From Panorpa germanica (taxonomy: Eukaryota; Arthropoda; Insecta; Mecoptera; Panorpidae), in the NCBI GenBank assembly GCA_963678705.1, contig OY783204.1, forward strand, positions 26,174,759-26,238,758: DNA of 64,000 nt, read 5' to 3'. Shown here piece by piece: positions 37,945-51,059 of this stretch. The translations under genes were made by a program, and so were the position numbers. The notes beneath the pieces were generated by a model. That model had not been told where the DNA came from. It ran no database searches and worked only from the letters and a program-made list of their open reading frames with translations. The stretch's first letter is position 1, and each line of letters begins with the position of its first letter.

Positions 37945-38265
37945 GCAAAACACAAAACATTTATGTTACGTGACATTCGTATAATATTTTACTTAAACCA
38001 AACCTAGTAGTATTTAATTGTGTCTAAAAGCCTTTGATTTTTATACAAAGAACTTCCTCGGATAATATACCTTTTAAAAAAACCGTTCTTAAGAAGTTTA
38101 ATGAGTATGTTAAGGTGCAATAGGGTAAATTTATTATTGAAAAAACAGTAGATTAAAATAGATCACAAATCATTGCATATTATTTAAAATGATTTATTTA
38201 ATACGAGTATATAACTATTGTTATGTTAGAAAAACCTTAAAAACTTGTAACTGTGTTTAGCGGGT
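37945..38265. mobile_element. F6 element
   Basis: Starts with CGCAAAACACAAAACAT and ends with GTAACTGTGTTTAGCGGG. Related copies occur at about 1496-1770, 6365-6460, 41260-41545 and 62812-63115. The ends are short inverted repeats and less certain than in other families. Confidence 0.5.
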
Positions 38266-38284
38266 CATATAGTTTAATAATCAA

Positions 38285-38301
38285 AGATAGAGAGAGAGAG
38301 A
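38285..38301. repeat. (GA)n simple repeat
   Basis: About eight GA units in an intergenic stretch. Confidence 0.85.
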
Positions 38302-39575
38302 GAGTAAATTATTTTTATATATCACGTTTTTATTAAACTATATGATAAAATTATGCGTCTCCTTTTAGTGCATTCATTACTTTGTTAATTTATTATGTTA
38401 TTATTACTCCTTGACTTCATTTACATATATAATATAATTTTATATAATAATTAATATTGCTTATAATTTGATTTACTATTTACACTTGCTTGTCCGAACA
38501 GTGGAGCCATCAGAAAACCCACTCCCTCTTTGGGGGGAGCTTTGTTTGATGTTTCATCATCAAAATCAGGGCTTATATTCATCATATGGGCAACCACTGC
38601 TCGCCAAATGACGAGATTTAGTAATATAAGCGAATTTGACTAGATACAGCAGCGAAAGATTGCTCCTCCATATTCTGCGTTTGTCAGACTATTTGATGTT
38701 GAGAGAAATAATAGAATTGGAACAAGAGAAAATTAAAAGAGGCGAACGAGGTAGTAACAATAAGAATTGATAAGTATGCTTGCTTAAAGAAACCTGCTAA
38801 AAAGTTTGAACTTATTTATTTATAAGGTAAGATGGTATTGTTTAAAATTATATGGTGTTTAAAAGTATATTATGTGTTATTATGGTTGCATAGCTATGTA
38901 ATGGAAGGGTCTTACGTAAAAAATATATATGATATTTACTGGAGGACTAAAAGGTTTGAAAAAAGATTATATTTATTATATATACTGTATCTATATGGTT
39001 AGTCGTATAATTGTGTTATCATAAAGTGGTTCGAAGTTGCTTCGAAGAGTAATTCAATATCCGATACCCGATCGGAAGTTGATCTTAATTGTTGTCTCAG
39101 TAAACCCGTAGATTGAACTTACACCTTCACCCTCGCTTCCTTTCTCTTCTACGGTTGATACAATAAATTCTATGCGTTTGATGCTTACCTTAAGTGTAAG
39201 AAATATCTCAGTATACATTCTGTACTTTTTAATAAAGGTAACTCCACTTCACTTTTCAGAAAATGGACGACTTTTCATTATTAATGAGTTCGCAAAATGA
39301 TGAATTTAAATAACAATGAACGAGCTATTTGACCAAGCAATATATAAACAAATAAAACAAAAAGCAAATTTAATAATAGTTTTATTGTCAACAAAAATAA
39401 CAAAAGTAGCCTCTTGTTTTTGACTACTGTATCACATTTTTTTTATACATTTTCTTTAAATTCCACACGAGTATATATATAATAAACACAAAAGTAACAT
39501 TTATGTAACAGGTAACAGTATATATTACGTAATTGTTACTTTAATGGATATATACTCAAACAATATTCCAGTTAT

Positions 39576-40996
39576 TTAAAACTTTCCGCTTTGAACGTTA
39601 TAGTGAACTTTTCCATTTGAATCAATCGATGTTGAGGAACTGGAGTAGACGCCTTTATTTCCGGTTGCTGAACCATATACGGATATACCTGGAGAGCCGT
39701 CGCTGTCATCGGCAAAACGACTATGAAGAGTTACTCTGAAAATTAAAACCTTTATATAAAATTACATTGAATATATGAAACATCATAGAATATCTAAACG
39801 CTTTCCCCGTAAAAATAACACGTACCTCAGAACTCTGCTATTATTTGTTATTGTGAGCAAAACAAATAGAAATTGTTATTTGTTAAATCAATACATTTTT
39901 AATGGCTATTTTTTTTATATATATTCGTTTTATGTTTGTTTAAAAAATCAGTACTTGTTACCATCAGTTATTATTTAATGTTTTCGCAAATAAAGATTTT
40001 TGAAGGTTAAGTTGTTATTCCGTCAACAAAAACAGTTAAATGAAGAAAATATTACGTAATATGTACTTATATATTGTTACATTTCAAGCATGGATACTCA
40101 CTGGTAAATATTTGTTAAAAATAAGTTTAGTTTTTTGTTTTTTGATGTTAATATTTTTTATGTTTCATCATAACCTAAAATATCTTGCAACTAACTGCAT
40201 TAATCTTAGTACCATGAAAATATTGAATTTTATCTCTATCTTACCCATTTCCAGCTGGAGCACCTCCCAATCTACTAGATGATCCAGACCCAGCGTAATT
40301 TTGTGGATTTCCTGCTCCCTGATCATATGCTCCTTGATTTCCATATCCTGGATCGAACCCTCGTGCATTTCCATAGAAAGCTGGTCCAGAGTTAGAGGAA
40401 CTTTGTGAGCTTGAGTAACTACCACTGGAAGGTCCCCCGAAATATACAGGAGATCCAGAGTAGCTTGAACTTGAGCTAGAACTGCTGGAGAATGAACCAC
40501 TAGGAGATCGTCGTAGTCTGTGATGTTTTGGTGTTAAATACACTAGTGGAGATGCATTTCCATATTCATCTATTGTGTAAAAAGACTTTGGGATAAAATA
40601 TCCAGAATCTGAAAAAAATTATAAAGTGTGTAAAAACAATAAAACAGCCAACAAGAACATTGCACTTGGAAAGTATGGTATTTGAATACGTCGCAATATT
40701 AAAGAAAATTAATCAATTAAAAGATTAATTTAAAGGGTCGAACAATACGTCATATTATACAAAATTAATTACGCATGTTTTGCGCAAGCGCGTATTTAAA
40801 ATACAATATTTAAAAAGACAGCCGCAATAAAACACTCATTTTGAATTGCAAATAGTTAATTCCGTTAAAACGTATTTGCTATATTATATGATACGTCTGT
40901 GATTACAATAATAATAAACTGTAACGTTAAAATTCACTAACCAGCAAAAACGACAGCACACGTGGCTAATACCACCAGCACTGTTAAAGATTTCAT
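39576..40996 (-). CDS. Secreted Ser-rich protein with possible furin site, 192 aa
   Basis: Exons 40996-40942, 40608-40245 and 39735-39576 join in phase. Residues 1-18 are a signal peptide (MKSLTVLVVLATCAVVFA). A short conserved-looking segment (GYFIPKSFYTIDEYGN) precedes a dibasic RLRR at 49-52, a plausible furin-type cleavage site. A Ser tract, Gly/Tyr/Asn repeats (GYGNQGAYDQGAGN) and a distinct C-terminal block (DGSPGISVYGSATGNKGVYS, ending HYNVQSGKF) follow. It is the third secreted low-complexity gene in 12 kb and shares the Ser-tract style of its neighbours. A minus-strand TATATA at 41031-41036 suits a promoter with a very short leader. Confidence 0.8.
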
Positions 40997-42787
40997 GTTG
41001 AACTAAGAGTTAGCAGTCGTCGGAGATGGCTATATAGCTGCAGTACTGCGGAATACAGTTATATACTTGGTTATGAAGGTGAGGAGAATCTGAAGGAGGC
41101 AATGATGGCAATCCAGAGGCTCTCAAATGCAGCTTAACTCTATCCAAATATATACAATTCAAAAATAATTCGGTATTTCTAATTTATAGTTCGATACTTA
41201 AAAGAAAAAAAAAGTATGTATTGTTTATTTAAGTTCAAACTGTGATTTGAAGAAATCCAAATTCTAACTTTAATACAACATATTCTTAAACGAATCCTAG
41301 TAATATTTAAACTAGAAAGGTTTAAAGTTGCTTGAAATCGGATTTATAGAGATACTTTGTAATCCTTTAATCTCGTAATGTAATCCTGTAATCACTTTAA
41401 TAACGATTTGTTAAGCTTTTATAAACCTTAGTTATAAAAGTTATTTAAAAAGCAAAAATATACATAGGTAGGTTGTTTACATAACAGGTAATTTGTGTTA
41501 TGTTAAATAAACCTTAAATACACGTAACTGTCTATAGTAAATTTTAATTTATATTACCTTGCCTTGACTTTTATTTGTCATAGCCACCATAAAACATTTT
41601 TTATACATATTTAACATTTTATAATTCTATTTTACAAATTTCTAAATATTTAAATAATTCACTAATTAATTTTGAATCACTTTTAATCAAAGTTTTAATC
41701 ACATCTAATGTTTCACTATTCAATTTTGATCTTTCTAAACTATAATTTATGCATTCAAATATAATATGATCCAAAGTTCCTTCTTCACCACATTGACATC
41801 TATCGTCGGATTTAATATTAATTTTGTACAGGTGAGCTGGAGTTTTACAAAGATTACTTTATATTACATAATTTTATTTGAATTTACGATAAATATATAA
41901 GGCATTAAGAAGTCTAGTGTTTATTTGATGACTAGTTTTAAATACTTTTAACACGACTATAAGTTTGAGAACTACAGTAAAGTAAACGCTGTTTGAAATG
42001 TACAAAACCAACAAAGTTATCGTCTAACGGAGGCTGGCAAAACAATTTTTAAATTAAATACTTAAAAAGTAAAAAAAATGGAGGAAGCAACATTGAAATG
42101 CACGATGAGTGTTCGGTTATGACGACGAGGCCTGCACCATGGTCTGCGTCTGGTGCTGACCTTCTAAGTAGGTAAATTACGTGGATTATTTTGAATTTTA
42201 AATTGCTTCGATGGACATGGTGAGAATAATTGCCCAAATATACCGTTGCTCTTGCTTTTAAGTGTAGTGTGGTAATAAACCAGAAATGACACGTTTTTGT
42301 TAGTTAGTATTTCTGTAATATAATTTAGAGATTCGTAGAAATCTGTAAAAGAAGTTTGGTGCATTAATACCAGACTACTTTTGATCCTTTAATCCTGAGT
42401 GCAATAGTGACACAATTAAAAAATTCTTAACTTCTACATTGATTATATTTTATTGTACTTTTTTCTGTAACACTTATTGAAAAAGTGTCGCTCAGATTAA
42501 TTCACTTTATTTCCGCTAAACACAGTTTTGTGTTTGTAAGGTTTATCTTATATAATAAAAGTTACATGTTACGTAAACAATGTTACCTAATACACAAAGG
42601 TTATGACTTATTTTATTGCTTAATGAAAAATCAATCTTCTTCTCCTTGGAACACACTTTCAATGCTAGAAAATTTGAAAAAGCTCCTTTTAACTAAATAA
42701 GACTTTTTTAGAATATTTGGAACCATCTTTTATTTACGTCACATGAAAACGGGGACGGAGGGGCTACACAAAGTATGACAGGCATAA

Positions 42788-43250
42788 AGCCTCACTCCCA
42801 CTCACTGTTTTGATATTAATTTTACTGTTTTTATTTAATATTGTAATCTAGATTTCAGGTTTTCGTTTAAGCATTCCTTTTCACAGTTGTGTTTTAATTT
42901 GAGTTTAGTTAATTTAGTTGGTGCGTATGCATCGTTAGTAATATAAATTTTGACAGTTCAACAAAATGGTATGTGAAATAATTAAAATTGCTATTTTTAA
43001 TAACAATTAGTAATAGCAATTGTTTTCACTTCTATGTTTTTCAAAAACTGACATTAAACTTCTTTTAAAAGTAAATCCTACTGCATTTTGACAGATTGTC
43101 ACATTTTAAAGGTTATAATATAATATAGTTTTTCATAATTTTATATTTTTAATTTAAAACATTAAAAAATAAATTAAATTAAAAATGGTACTGTGAATGA
43201 CTACGCGTATTTCCATATGCTAAACAATTTAAATTAAATTAGTTTTAGTT
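42788..43250 (+). mobile_element. F5 element, right end missing
   Basis: CTCCCACTCACTGTTTTGA and the body match the copy at 3893; the AGTGAGTGGGAATG end is absent. Confidence 0.75.
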
Positions 43251-43785
43251 TTCTCTTTACATCTAATCTAAAATTTGGTTTCAAAAGACAAGAAAAAATA
43301 AAATAACATAAAAAAAATACATCTTTTATGACGTTATATGTAAACTGCGATGTATATCCCGTTTTCCTCTCAAAATTGATTTATCGCCAGACTATGATTG
43401 TTAAATACTTCAATAGGCGCCCGTTATAAATTACGCAACGTTCAATAAATTATAGCTAGAGTTAAATAGAGTTGCTTTTCGCATATCAACTAATTGTAGT
43501 AGACTTTAACCAAGAAGTTCGATGGGAACCAAGAACAAGTAGAAGATAAAGACACCTGCAGTCTGCGGAACGGCCGCAGTGAGCTGTCGTGGCTTCAGGA
43601 GGTCGTTGATTTAGCGATTGCACCGTAATAACTGTTCTACGACAAATACCTAAAAGAGGAGGTCACTCTGCGAGAAACCCAATCAGCCGCATTCAGTCCC
43701 ATTCATTGTGGGATAAATTTTAACAACGATGCGTGAGGTATTACCTGTACTTACTTTATACTATTTTTAAACTCAGAACTATTCT

Positions 43786-44454
43786 AATGAGCTTGTGTAC
43801 TATTTCTTAATTTCTATAAAAATGTAAGTTCTATATATTGATAAAGTGGGTTACTAGAACCTCAAATGTCGAATTATTTTTTAATAACTCCTTATATGTT
43901 AAGAGATATTAACAATTAAAAAAGTCATTTTGTCTCTTTAATTATTAAAGGGATTCTACGTTATACGTTACGTGTTACAACAGAGCGTAAAAGAGATAGC
44001 ATATTCAAGATAGAATTCTGGCAAGTTTGCAGATTACCAACCTTACAGCTCATAAATCTCTGCTACATGTATTTATATATCAACATATCAAATATTATTT
44101 ACAGCTATTTCAAGGAACAATCAAATTTCAATATTGTGTCTGCCGTAACAGGGTTAAATAAAATAAAAACTTATTATTCTTTGACTTGACTTGATTATTT
44201 CGACTACCAACAGCTACAAAACGTTACCACAGCACTGACCTACTCAACAAATAACTGACGTTAAAATGCATATCACGTCATACAAATGGCCGACCATTTC
44301 TAACGCTAAAACTACAATTCAAATTTTTAATTCCTATATCTACGTCAACATTTAGATATTTAATAAAATAGACACGCCAATACACATTTATTAACATCAA
44401 TTTGAATCAACAATTGAAAAATCGATCACTAAAAAATAAGGACACAAGCCCATT
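43786..44454 (+). mobile_element. F1 element, diverged
   Basis: AATGAGCTTGTGTACTATTT to AGGACACAAGCCCATT; the body is of F1 type. Confidence 0.85.
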
Positions 44455-44911
44455 AAAATGGGCATAATTTTTGTTTATCATCAAATCTGTGGCCGGTCTT
44501 TGACAAAACTAAAGTTTAAAAACTCATTTCTTAGATTAATGTCGCTACTATAATTTAAATTGAATTGTAGTTTAAAAAAAAGCTAGTGCTTTGTGCATAT
44601 GCAAATTATTCTTGGGATTCCCATCTTCAATAATAAAAACAAATATTGACTATTCCAAGAAAAATAATTTTAAGATCTACATCTTAAGCACGACTTAACG
44701 TGTTAATCATAAAATTAATTATTTAAACAATTACTAACAACTAGTAATTAATAAAATATAAATAAATGCGCAATTACAATCATTTTATTACGATTTATTT
44801 TTTTAACTGTAATAATGATCATTATAAAAAATAATTATTTAAAAAATCCAACAAAAATATCTTCTTAAATAAAAATATAATTTATTAAATAAATAAATAC
44901 ATTACATCTCC

Positions 44912-45112
44912 ATTCCCACTCACTGCTGTTAGTTTTAATTTAAGGTTTTAACCTTAAATGTATTTTGAACTTGTGAAATTATGCGTCATGCGTTTTTATT
45001 TAATATAAATTATTATATTTAATGTAATTCTTTTTCTTTATATTTCAAAAGCTGATCTTAAATTTTAGATTAAAACCTTAAATTAACACTAAAACTCAGT
45101 GAGTGGGAATGG
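44912..45112. mobile_element. F5-like element with a different interior
   Basis: Ends CATTCCCACTCACTG and CAGTGAGTGGGAATG are those of F5, but the short interior (AAGGTTTTAACCTTAAATGT) does not match other F5 copies. Confidence 0.75.
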
Positions 45113-45353
45113 GGTTTAGTTCTGTTTCATCTTAGATTACCTCCAACAACACCTGGAACAACCTGTTGATTCAGCTGATTTACTGAAAAAATAATAAAAT
45201 AAAATATATAATAAATAAAAAATAAAATTGAATAATTAAATCTTAATTAATATCTTTAAAATATAATAATTAAAGGTCAAGGAAGTTTAAAAACAGTCTA
45301 AACAGCTAATGCAAATCAAGCTGTGATAAAAAGACTGCTAAATTCATGAACGT

Positions 45354-46323
45354 AATGGGCTTGTGAAATATATCAGCGTATCTATTTTTTTCAATATCCA
45401 AGTTTGACAGAGATATAGCTATTTAAAATTTAAATTTGAGCTTTACCGCTTGTGTTATCTGCCTGGTATTTTTCAATACAATCATATTATTGATAGGATA
45501 TCATAAACTTGATAGAATGGGACTTGTATGCATCTCTTTTACACGTTAATGTATAAAAGAGATGGCAATCATCCGGCAATCAACATCACACGCAGATTTA
45601 TTTCTTATATATATGTATACAGGGTGTCCCAAAATTCAACTATAAGCCGGCACCAGCAACAACAATTTATGAAATTTGGTTCTTGTTTAGAAATAGTATG
45701 CATAATTTCTTTTTATTGCTAGTTTTCCTGGAGTATTATACCATTTTGGAATCCTGAAGAGTTGCGCCAATTTTTAAAAAAACTTGCCATAGTAGTCTTC
45801 ATACTTTTTTTTTTACACCACGATGAGTTAAATTGACTGAAAGTAAAAATCTTTAAAAAATTTAGGGAAAAAAATAATTTCGATTAAATTTTGTGTAAAA
45901 ACTACTAGCATTCTGGGAGTTTTAATGGTTGTGATGGATAGCAGTGCTATTTAGGTTGCCGATACAAAAAAAAATTCAGAAATATTTGAAAAATTGTGGT
46001 CATGGTAATTAAAAACATCTTAAGGTGTTTCAATTTTCGAAAAAAAAATATTTTTTTTTCTAATTCCTGAGATAAAATGAGATAAAATTTTTTTTTTCTT
46101 TTTTTCTCGTGTAGTCATGAGCAGGACCACCTTATGGTGCCGGCTTATCGTTGAATTTTGGGACACCCTGTATATATAATTAAAGAGTAAAAAATTACTG
46201 TTTTAATTGTAAATATTGCGGCTTATTAAAAAATAATTAGATATTTGAGGTCCTGATTACCAACTGCATCAATATACGAAAGTACAGTTTTTTAGAAATT
46301 AAGTGATGGTTCACAAGCCTATT
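45354..46323. mobile_element. Old F1-like element hosting the F7 element
   Basis: AATGGGCTTGTGAAATATAT at the left and GGTTCACAAGCCTATT at the right. The F1-type inner signals are strongly diverged, and the middle is occupied by F7. Confidence 0.6.
45620..46170. mobile_element. F7 element with CAGGGTGTCCC ends, TA-flanked
   Basis: CAGGGTGTCCCAAAATTCAA and TTGAATTTTGGGACACCCTG form terminal repeats that extend through GCCGGCACC (about 35 bases). TA stands on both sides. The ends are mariner-like and no transposase remains. Confidence 0.85.
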
Positions 46324-46347
46324 ACGAAATATAAAATCGAATGTTTC

Positions 46348-49300
46348 TTACAAATTTTCCTCTGCGTATTCTAAAGGTCCGTATATTTTGAGTTTATCGC
46401 CAAAGAATATATATCGAATCAGTGTCGAATTGAGCTGCGGTATTTGTTTCATCACAATAGTAGATTGCTCCGAATCGAAACTGAATGTCAGAGCCAATTT
46501 ACGTTTCACATTCAGCATCATATCTTCTAAATGTAAGGTATTAGAATTTTCATCAAGTTCTTCACAGATTGCTTTAATAAATATAGATCCTTCATTTTCT
46601 TTTCTGAACGCAACAAACCCTGAAAGAGATCAAAAATTTGTCCAGTTTAGAATCTACATATACTTTTTGTAATTTCGGAATAAAATATACCTTGAGCAGT
46701 AGCGTACATAACAAAAACATCTGCCATAGCAGGTATGGTGTAAACATGCTGATCTTCATCTAATGCTGCAGGGGTCGCGTCCCCGGGGCCATCAGTTCTT
46801 ACAAAAAATCCTGTGCTAATATCTGTTCCTCTGCAGGCTTGCAGGAAGAATAATTTTGGTTTTCCAATAAGCGAATTACTTTTACCTAAATTATAAATTA
46901 CAACGTTATGCAAGAATACACAATTTATTTCTAGAATCAATGTTGTACATATTTTTATAATTTAACGCCTGATTCCACGCAACCACTTAATCACTTAAAT
47001 ACAAAACAATTATGAAATTCTAAATATACCTACAATGTTAACGTTATAGAATTTAGAAGGAGGAAATTAGGATTTCATATATGGCTACAAATAATCTTCT
47101 CTTTAAGTTTAATGCGAAAACTAATGGGCTTGTGTCCTATGTCTTAATTTCTATAAAAGTGTACTATATATTGATAAAGTGGGTTACTAGAACCTCAAAT
47201 ATTCAATTATTTGTTAATCACTCCTTATATGTTAGGAGATATTAATAATTAAAAAAGCAATTTTGTCTCTTTAATTATTAAAGGGATTCAACGTTGTACA
47301 CATTTCAAGTGCATGTGACATCACAACCGCTGCCAACCTCACAGCTCATAAGTCTCTGCTATATGTATTTATATATCAAAATATCAAATATTATTTACAG
47401 CTATTTCAAGGAACAATAAAACTCCAATATTATGTCTGCCGTAACAGGGTTAAATAAAATAAAAACTTATTATTCTATGACTTGACTTGATATTTCGACT
47501 AACAACAGCTACAAAACATTACCATAGCACTGACTTACTCAACAACTTCGTTAAAATGCATATCACGTCATACAAATATGGCCGACCATTTCTAGCGCTA
47601 AAACTACAATTCAAATTATTAATTGCTATATCTCCGTCAATATTTAGAAATTTAATAAAATAGACACACCAATACACATTTATTAACATCAATTTCAATC
47701 AACAATTGAAAAATCGACCACTAAAAAATGAGGACACAAGCCCATTCAGATCTCACAAGATTGTTTAATTAAGTACCTGTAAATGGGGTCCACAAATCGT
47801 CAACGTTATAAGCAGCATCTTTGGCCCAAATTTTGTTGTCAGTTCCATGACTCATAACAACTACTAAAAGGCAATCGGCATTTTCATAGTTTTCGGCAGC
47901 AGCTGTATAAAGGTAATAAAATATTTAGTAATATTTTCAAAAGAGAGAATATATAAATACATAATAACTAACCGTCATCTAATGTTCTTCGTAATTCCGA
48001 TAAAGTGTAGTCTCGAAAAATTCTAACCTTAAATTTTAATTTTTCCAAAGTACGTTTTAAATTAACTTCATCATATTCTGAGCCATGCCGTGGCCTCAGA
48101 TTGCGTTTATCGTAAATCGTATGACTGAATATCAGAGCCTCTCCCCTTCTGGGATGACTCATGTTGTAAAAATGGGAATCTATCTTGACGGTAACACGTG
48201 GAATATCTTCACATGTCGGCGCCTTTTTGTTATCAACGTTATCATAATATACAAGGCTCTCGTGTGTGTGTGATATTTTTCGGGTCATTTGTAAACTTTG
48301 CATTTCCTGTTCATTTCTAGAAATGTTGTATCTTTAAGTATTGTGTAAATAACTTTAAGTACCTTAAGGCCTGCTCACACTGCAACCGACTAATTAATAA
48401 ACATAAAGATCGTGCTGACGTTATGTACGAATATGCATGTATCCCAAGTTAACGGTTGCAGTATGAGAGAACCCTAAAGGTGAATTGTCGTAACTACAAA
48501 AATATAGAACATGGTAGAATAGTACATTTAAATTGTTTACTTCATCACAATTACCCGCACTGATCAATAGGTTTGTGAACTCATTTTTAGCGGTTATAGG
48601 AATTAATATACGAGTACGCATATTAATAATATTAATTTCTTAAGTCAGTCAATACACAGTAAACGAGTTCATTTATAGTTCAGTTTCTCACATTTTTTTC
48701 ATATAAAATGTCTACTTTATCGGCTACAAATGGCGAAATTACTCCACCTGTCGGAATACAAATGAAGATAAAGTTGATGCGAACTATAATTGAAGTGAAA
48801 TAGTGATAGAAACGTCACTAAACAGGACACTTCACCAAATTGTTTGCTGGGTAAGTAATCAATTTTATTTTTCTGTGTTCACAACGTTTATAATAAAAAA
48901 ATAATTCTATACTTGAGGAACAACTCTATCAAAATATAGTACAACTTTATAGAAATTAAGACATTAATTATTTATGTAAAATCTGGAAAAAATAAAATGA
49001 TATTATTTTTAAATCATTTAAATTTAATTTTGTTATCAAATGAATACGTTATCAGCTTCAAGCGCTGCTTTTTTTTTGGAACTACAAGTTATCATCATTA
49101 AAACAATTAATAATATTTTGTTATCTTAAACACCTTCCAATTATTTTTATCGGTGACTCAATTATTTTATTCGGAATCTTACAAAATACAAGTTAGGCAA
49201 TGAGGAAATAATTAATATTTATTTGCATTGTTAAGCTCGTAAAAACAAGGATTATTCTTGTTTAGTAGATATTTCTTGCTTTACATCCGAAAAATACAAA

Positions 49301-50383
49301 ACTATATTACATTCATTAAATATTTTACTTAAGGAAACGTAGTCACATTTATTTTAAAAAGAACATATTTTCTGCACCAAAAAAGGTCATTTTATAATTC
49401 AACAAAGTAATATATTTAGACAAACATTAAATTCATGAAAAGGTGTTTGGCGGAAATTTTACCGATATGCATCCCAGTAAACAATTTGTTGAAGTGCCCT
49501 ATTTAGTGACGTTTCTATCACTATATCACTTCAATTATAGTTCGCATCAACTTTATCTTTATTTGTATTCCGACAGGTGGAGTAATTTCGCCATTTGTAG
49601 CCGATAAAGAAGACATTTTATATGAAAAAATGTGAGAAACTGAACTATAAATGAAATCTATTATGACAAAAAATCATGACGCATGTTCAATATGATGTCA
49701 AAGTGACTCCAAAATGTTTACTGCCCAGTAAACATTTTGGAGTAAATTCTACTTAATTTTTATTACATATCATGAATTTTTTGTCTGGAACGTGTTCGTT
49801 TTCTATTCAGTCGTTCAAAGGAAAGGTCCTTTTTATGAGCTACAGACATTGCAACGACGGTTCACTGCTGAATTAAAAGCGGAGTAGGTTTATGATTTAT
49901 GACCGGATAATAAAAATATACCCATGTGGGAAAGAAACAGAAATACTTAATGAATGATGTTGGAAAAAGAAAGAATATTATTATGAAAAACTAACACAAA
50001 ATCTGTGACAGGTAGAGAACTTGTAAAGCGTTAGAATAGAATTGTACGAGTGACTCAAACTTCACCAAATAGGACACTTCACCAAATTGTTTACTGGGTG
50101 GGATACTTGGTGGATTCCCAACTTTACAATAAATATTTCACTAGATCTTGAATTTGTATATATAGGATAAAGAATTGAACTGTAAAAGTAGTAAATATAT
50201 TGTGCAATACAACTACTTCTTCTTCTTCTTCTTATCGCATAAATATCTAAACACAAATCAAACGTTTAATACTTACAATACACTTGCGTCTAAAACGACT
50301 CGACTTCTTTTTCTAATTGACTTTCTTGCAGCTGTATTTTCTTCACCGCTGGGTGCTGTAATTTTTCCTACAGTATTTCCCAT
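46348..50383 (-). CDS. Caspase with N-terminal extension (type B, domain IV), 347 aa
   Basis: Exons 50383-50277, 48316-47973, 47902-47777, 46885-46691 and 46619-46348 join in phase to 347 residues. Exon 1 encodes MGNTVGKITAPSGEE and a basic stretch (ARKSIRKRSR); MGNTVG could be an N-myristoylation signal. The p20 start is YNMSHPRRGEALIFSH. Catalytic His169 lies in VVVMSHG and Cys210 in FFLQACRG. The P1-pocket arginines are present (RPRHGSEYD; GFVAFRKE). The p10 ends near LIRYIFFG and the stop follows EYAEENL. No CARD or DED is visible in the roughly 85-residue N-terminus. Family knowledge: a cysteine protease cutting after Asp in apoptosis. The intron between the His and Cys exons contains an F1 element. 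Upstream flanks are crowded with F3 elements. Confidence 0.9.
47123..47746 (+). mobile_element. F1 element in the His/Cys intron of caspase IV
   Basis: AATGGGCTTGTGTCCTATGT to AGGACACAAGCCCATT, complete, 30 bases from the donor-side exon. Confidence 0.88.
48655..48851. mobile_element. F3 element (subtype a), internally deleted
   Basis: CACAGTAAACGAGTTCATTT to AATTGTTTGCTGGG, with GGCGAAATTACTCCACCTGT inside. Confidence 0.75.
49473..49723. mobile_element. F3 element (subtype a), abutting the next copy
   Basis: CCCAGTAAACAATTTGTTGA to CCAAAATGTTTACTG. Its right end touches the left end of the copy at 49724 with no spacer. Confidence 0.82.
49724..50098. mobile_element. F3 element (subtype b)
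   Basis: CCCAGTAAACATTTTGGAGT to CCAAATTGTTTACTGGG. Nearly identical to the nested copy at 13736. It lies about 180 bases beyond the first exon of caspase IV, inside its first intron. Confidence 0.85.
50213..50233. repeat. (CTT)n simple repeat
   Basis: Seven CTT units in the first intron of caspase IV, close to its first exon. Confidence 0.85.
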
Positions 50384-51059
50384 ATTAATATTGATGAACC
50401 ACTAATTAAACAATTTAATGTGTAACCTGCGAATTTAGTGAAATGAGTGTCTTTGTCATATATTATATTCATAAGGCATTTGATAAGCATTTAGCTTATC
50501 TAGCTACAGGCAACATTATTGATTGAGGAAAATAATAGATAACGAAATCTTTCTTGCTTATTTATATATCAATTAATTTAAATTCAATGATACTTGTCTG
50601 GTTAAGCAACTTCTTCTGAGGTCATACCCTAAAATAAGTGTGTTTGCAACAATATTAACCCAAAATTACGCGATATTACTTTCCTCTCGAAACACAAAAC
50701 ATAATTTATTTTACCTAACATTACGTTTTATTATTCAGCGAAGTTTAACATATTTCTGATACATAGTCATTAAATAAATTGAAAGAAATTAAAAATCTTG
50801 TATTAATATATTAATTTTATATTTAACATTATATACATTTGTATAAAAAACTGTATTGAAAAATAACTTTTCTTATGTAAACTTACATTATAATATATTA
50901 TAACTATAATATTAATAAAATTCTTGCATAAAGTTATTGTTTTTTTTCATTATAAATTTGTTTTCTAATAAAAATCGATTTTATTTTTCAAAATAAATAC
51001 TCTGTTTAAACTTCCCGCTTAATTTTAATGTAATATCCCTGACGAATCACAGCAGGGTA

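Larger units (their letters stand above)
37671..39575. other. Intergenic, F6 element and simple repeat
   Basis: Holds an F6-type element (about 37945-38265), a (GA)n run at about 38285-38301, and a 47-codon open stretch on the minus strand near 38480-38625 that I could not assign. Otherwise AT-rich and featureless. Confidence 0.5.
40997..46347. other. Gene-free stretch of inverted-repeat elements
   Basis: Holds F6 (about 41260-41545, and a fragment at about 42490-42590), F5 (42788-43250 and 44912-45112), F1 (43786-44454) and an old F1-like copy carrying the F7 element (45354-46323). No supported gene. Confidence 0.6.
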
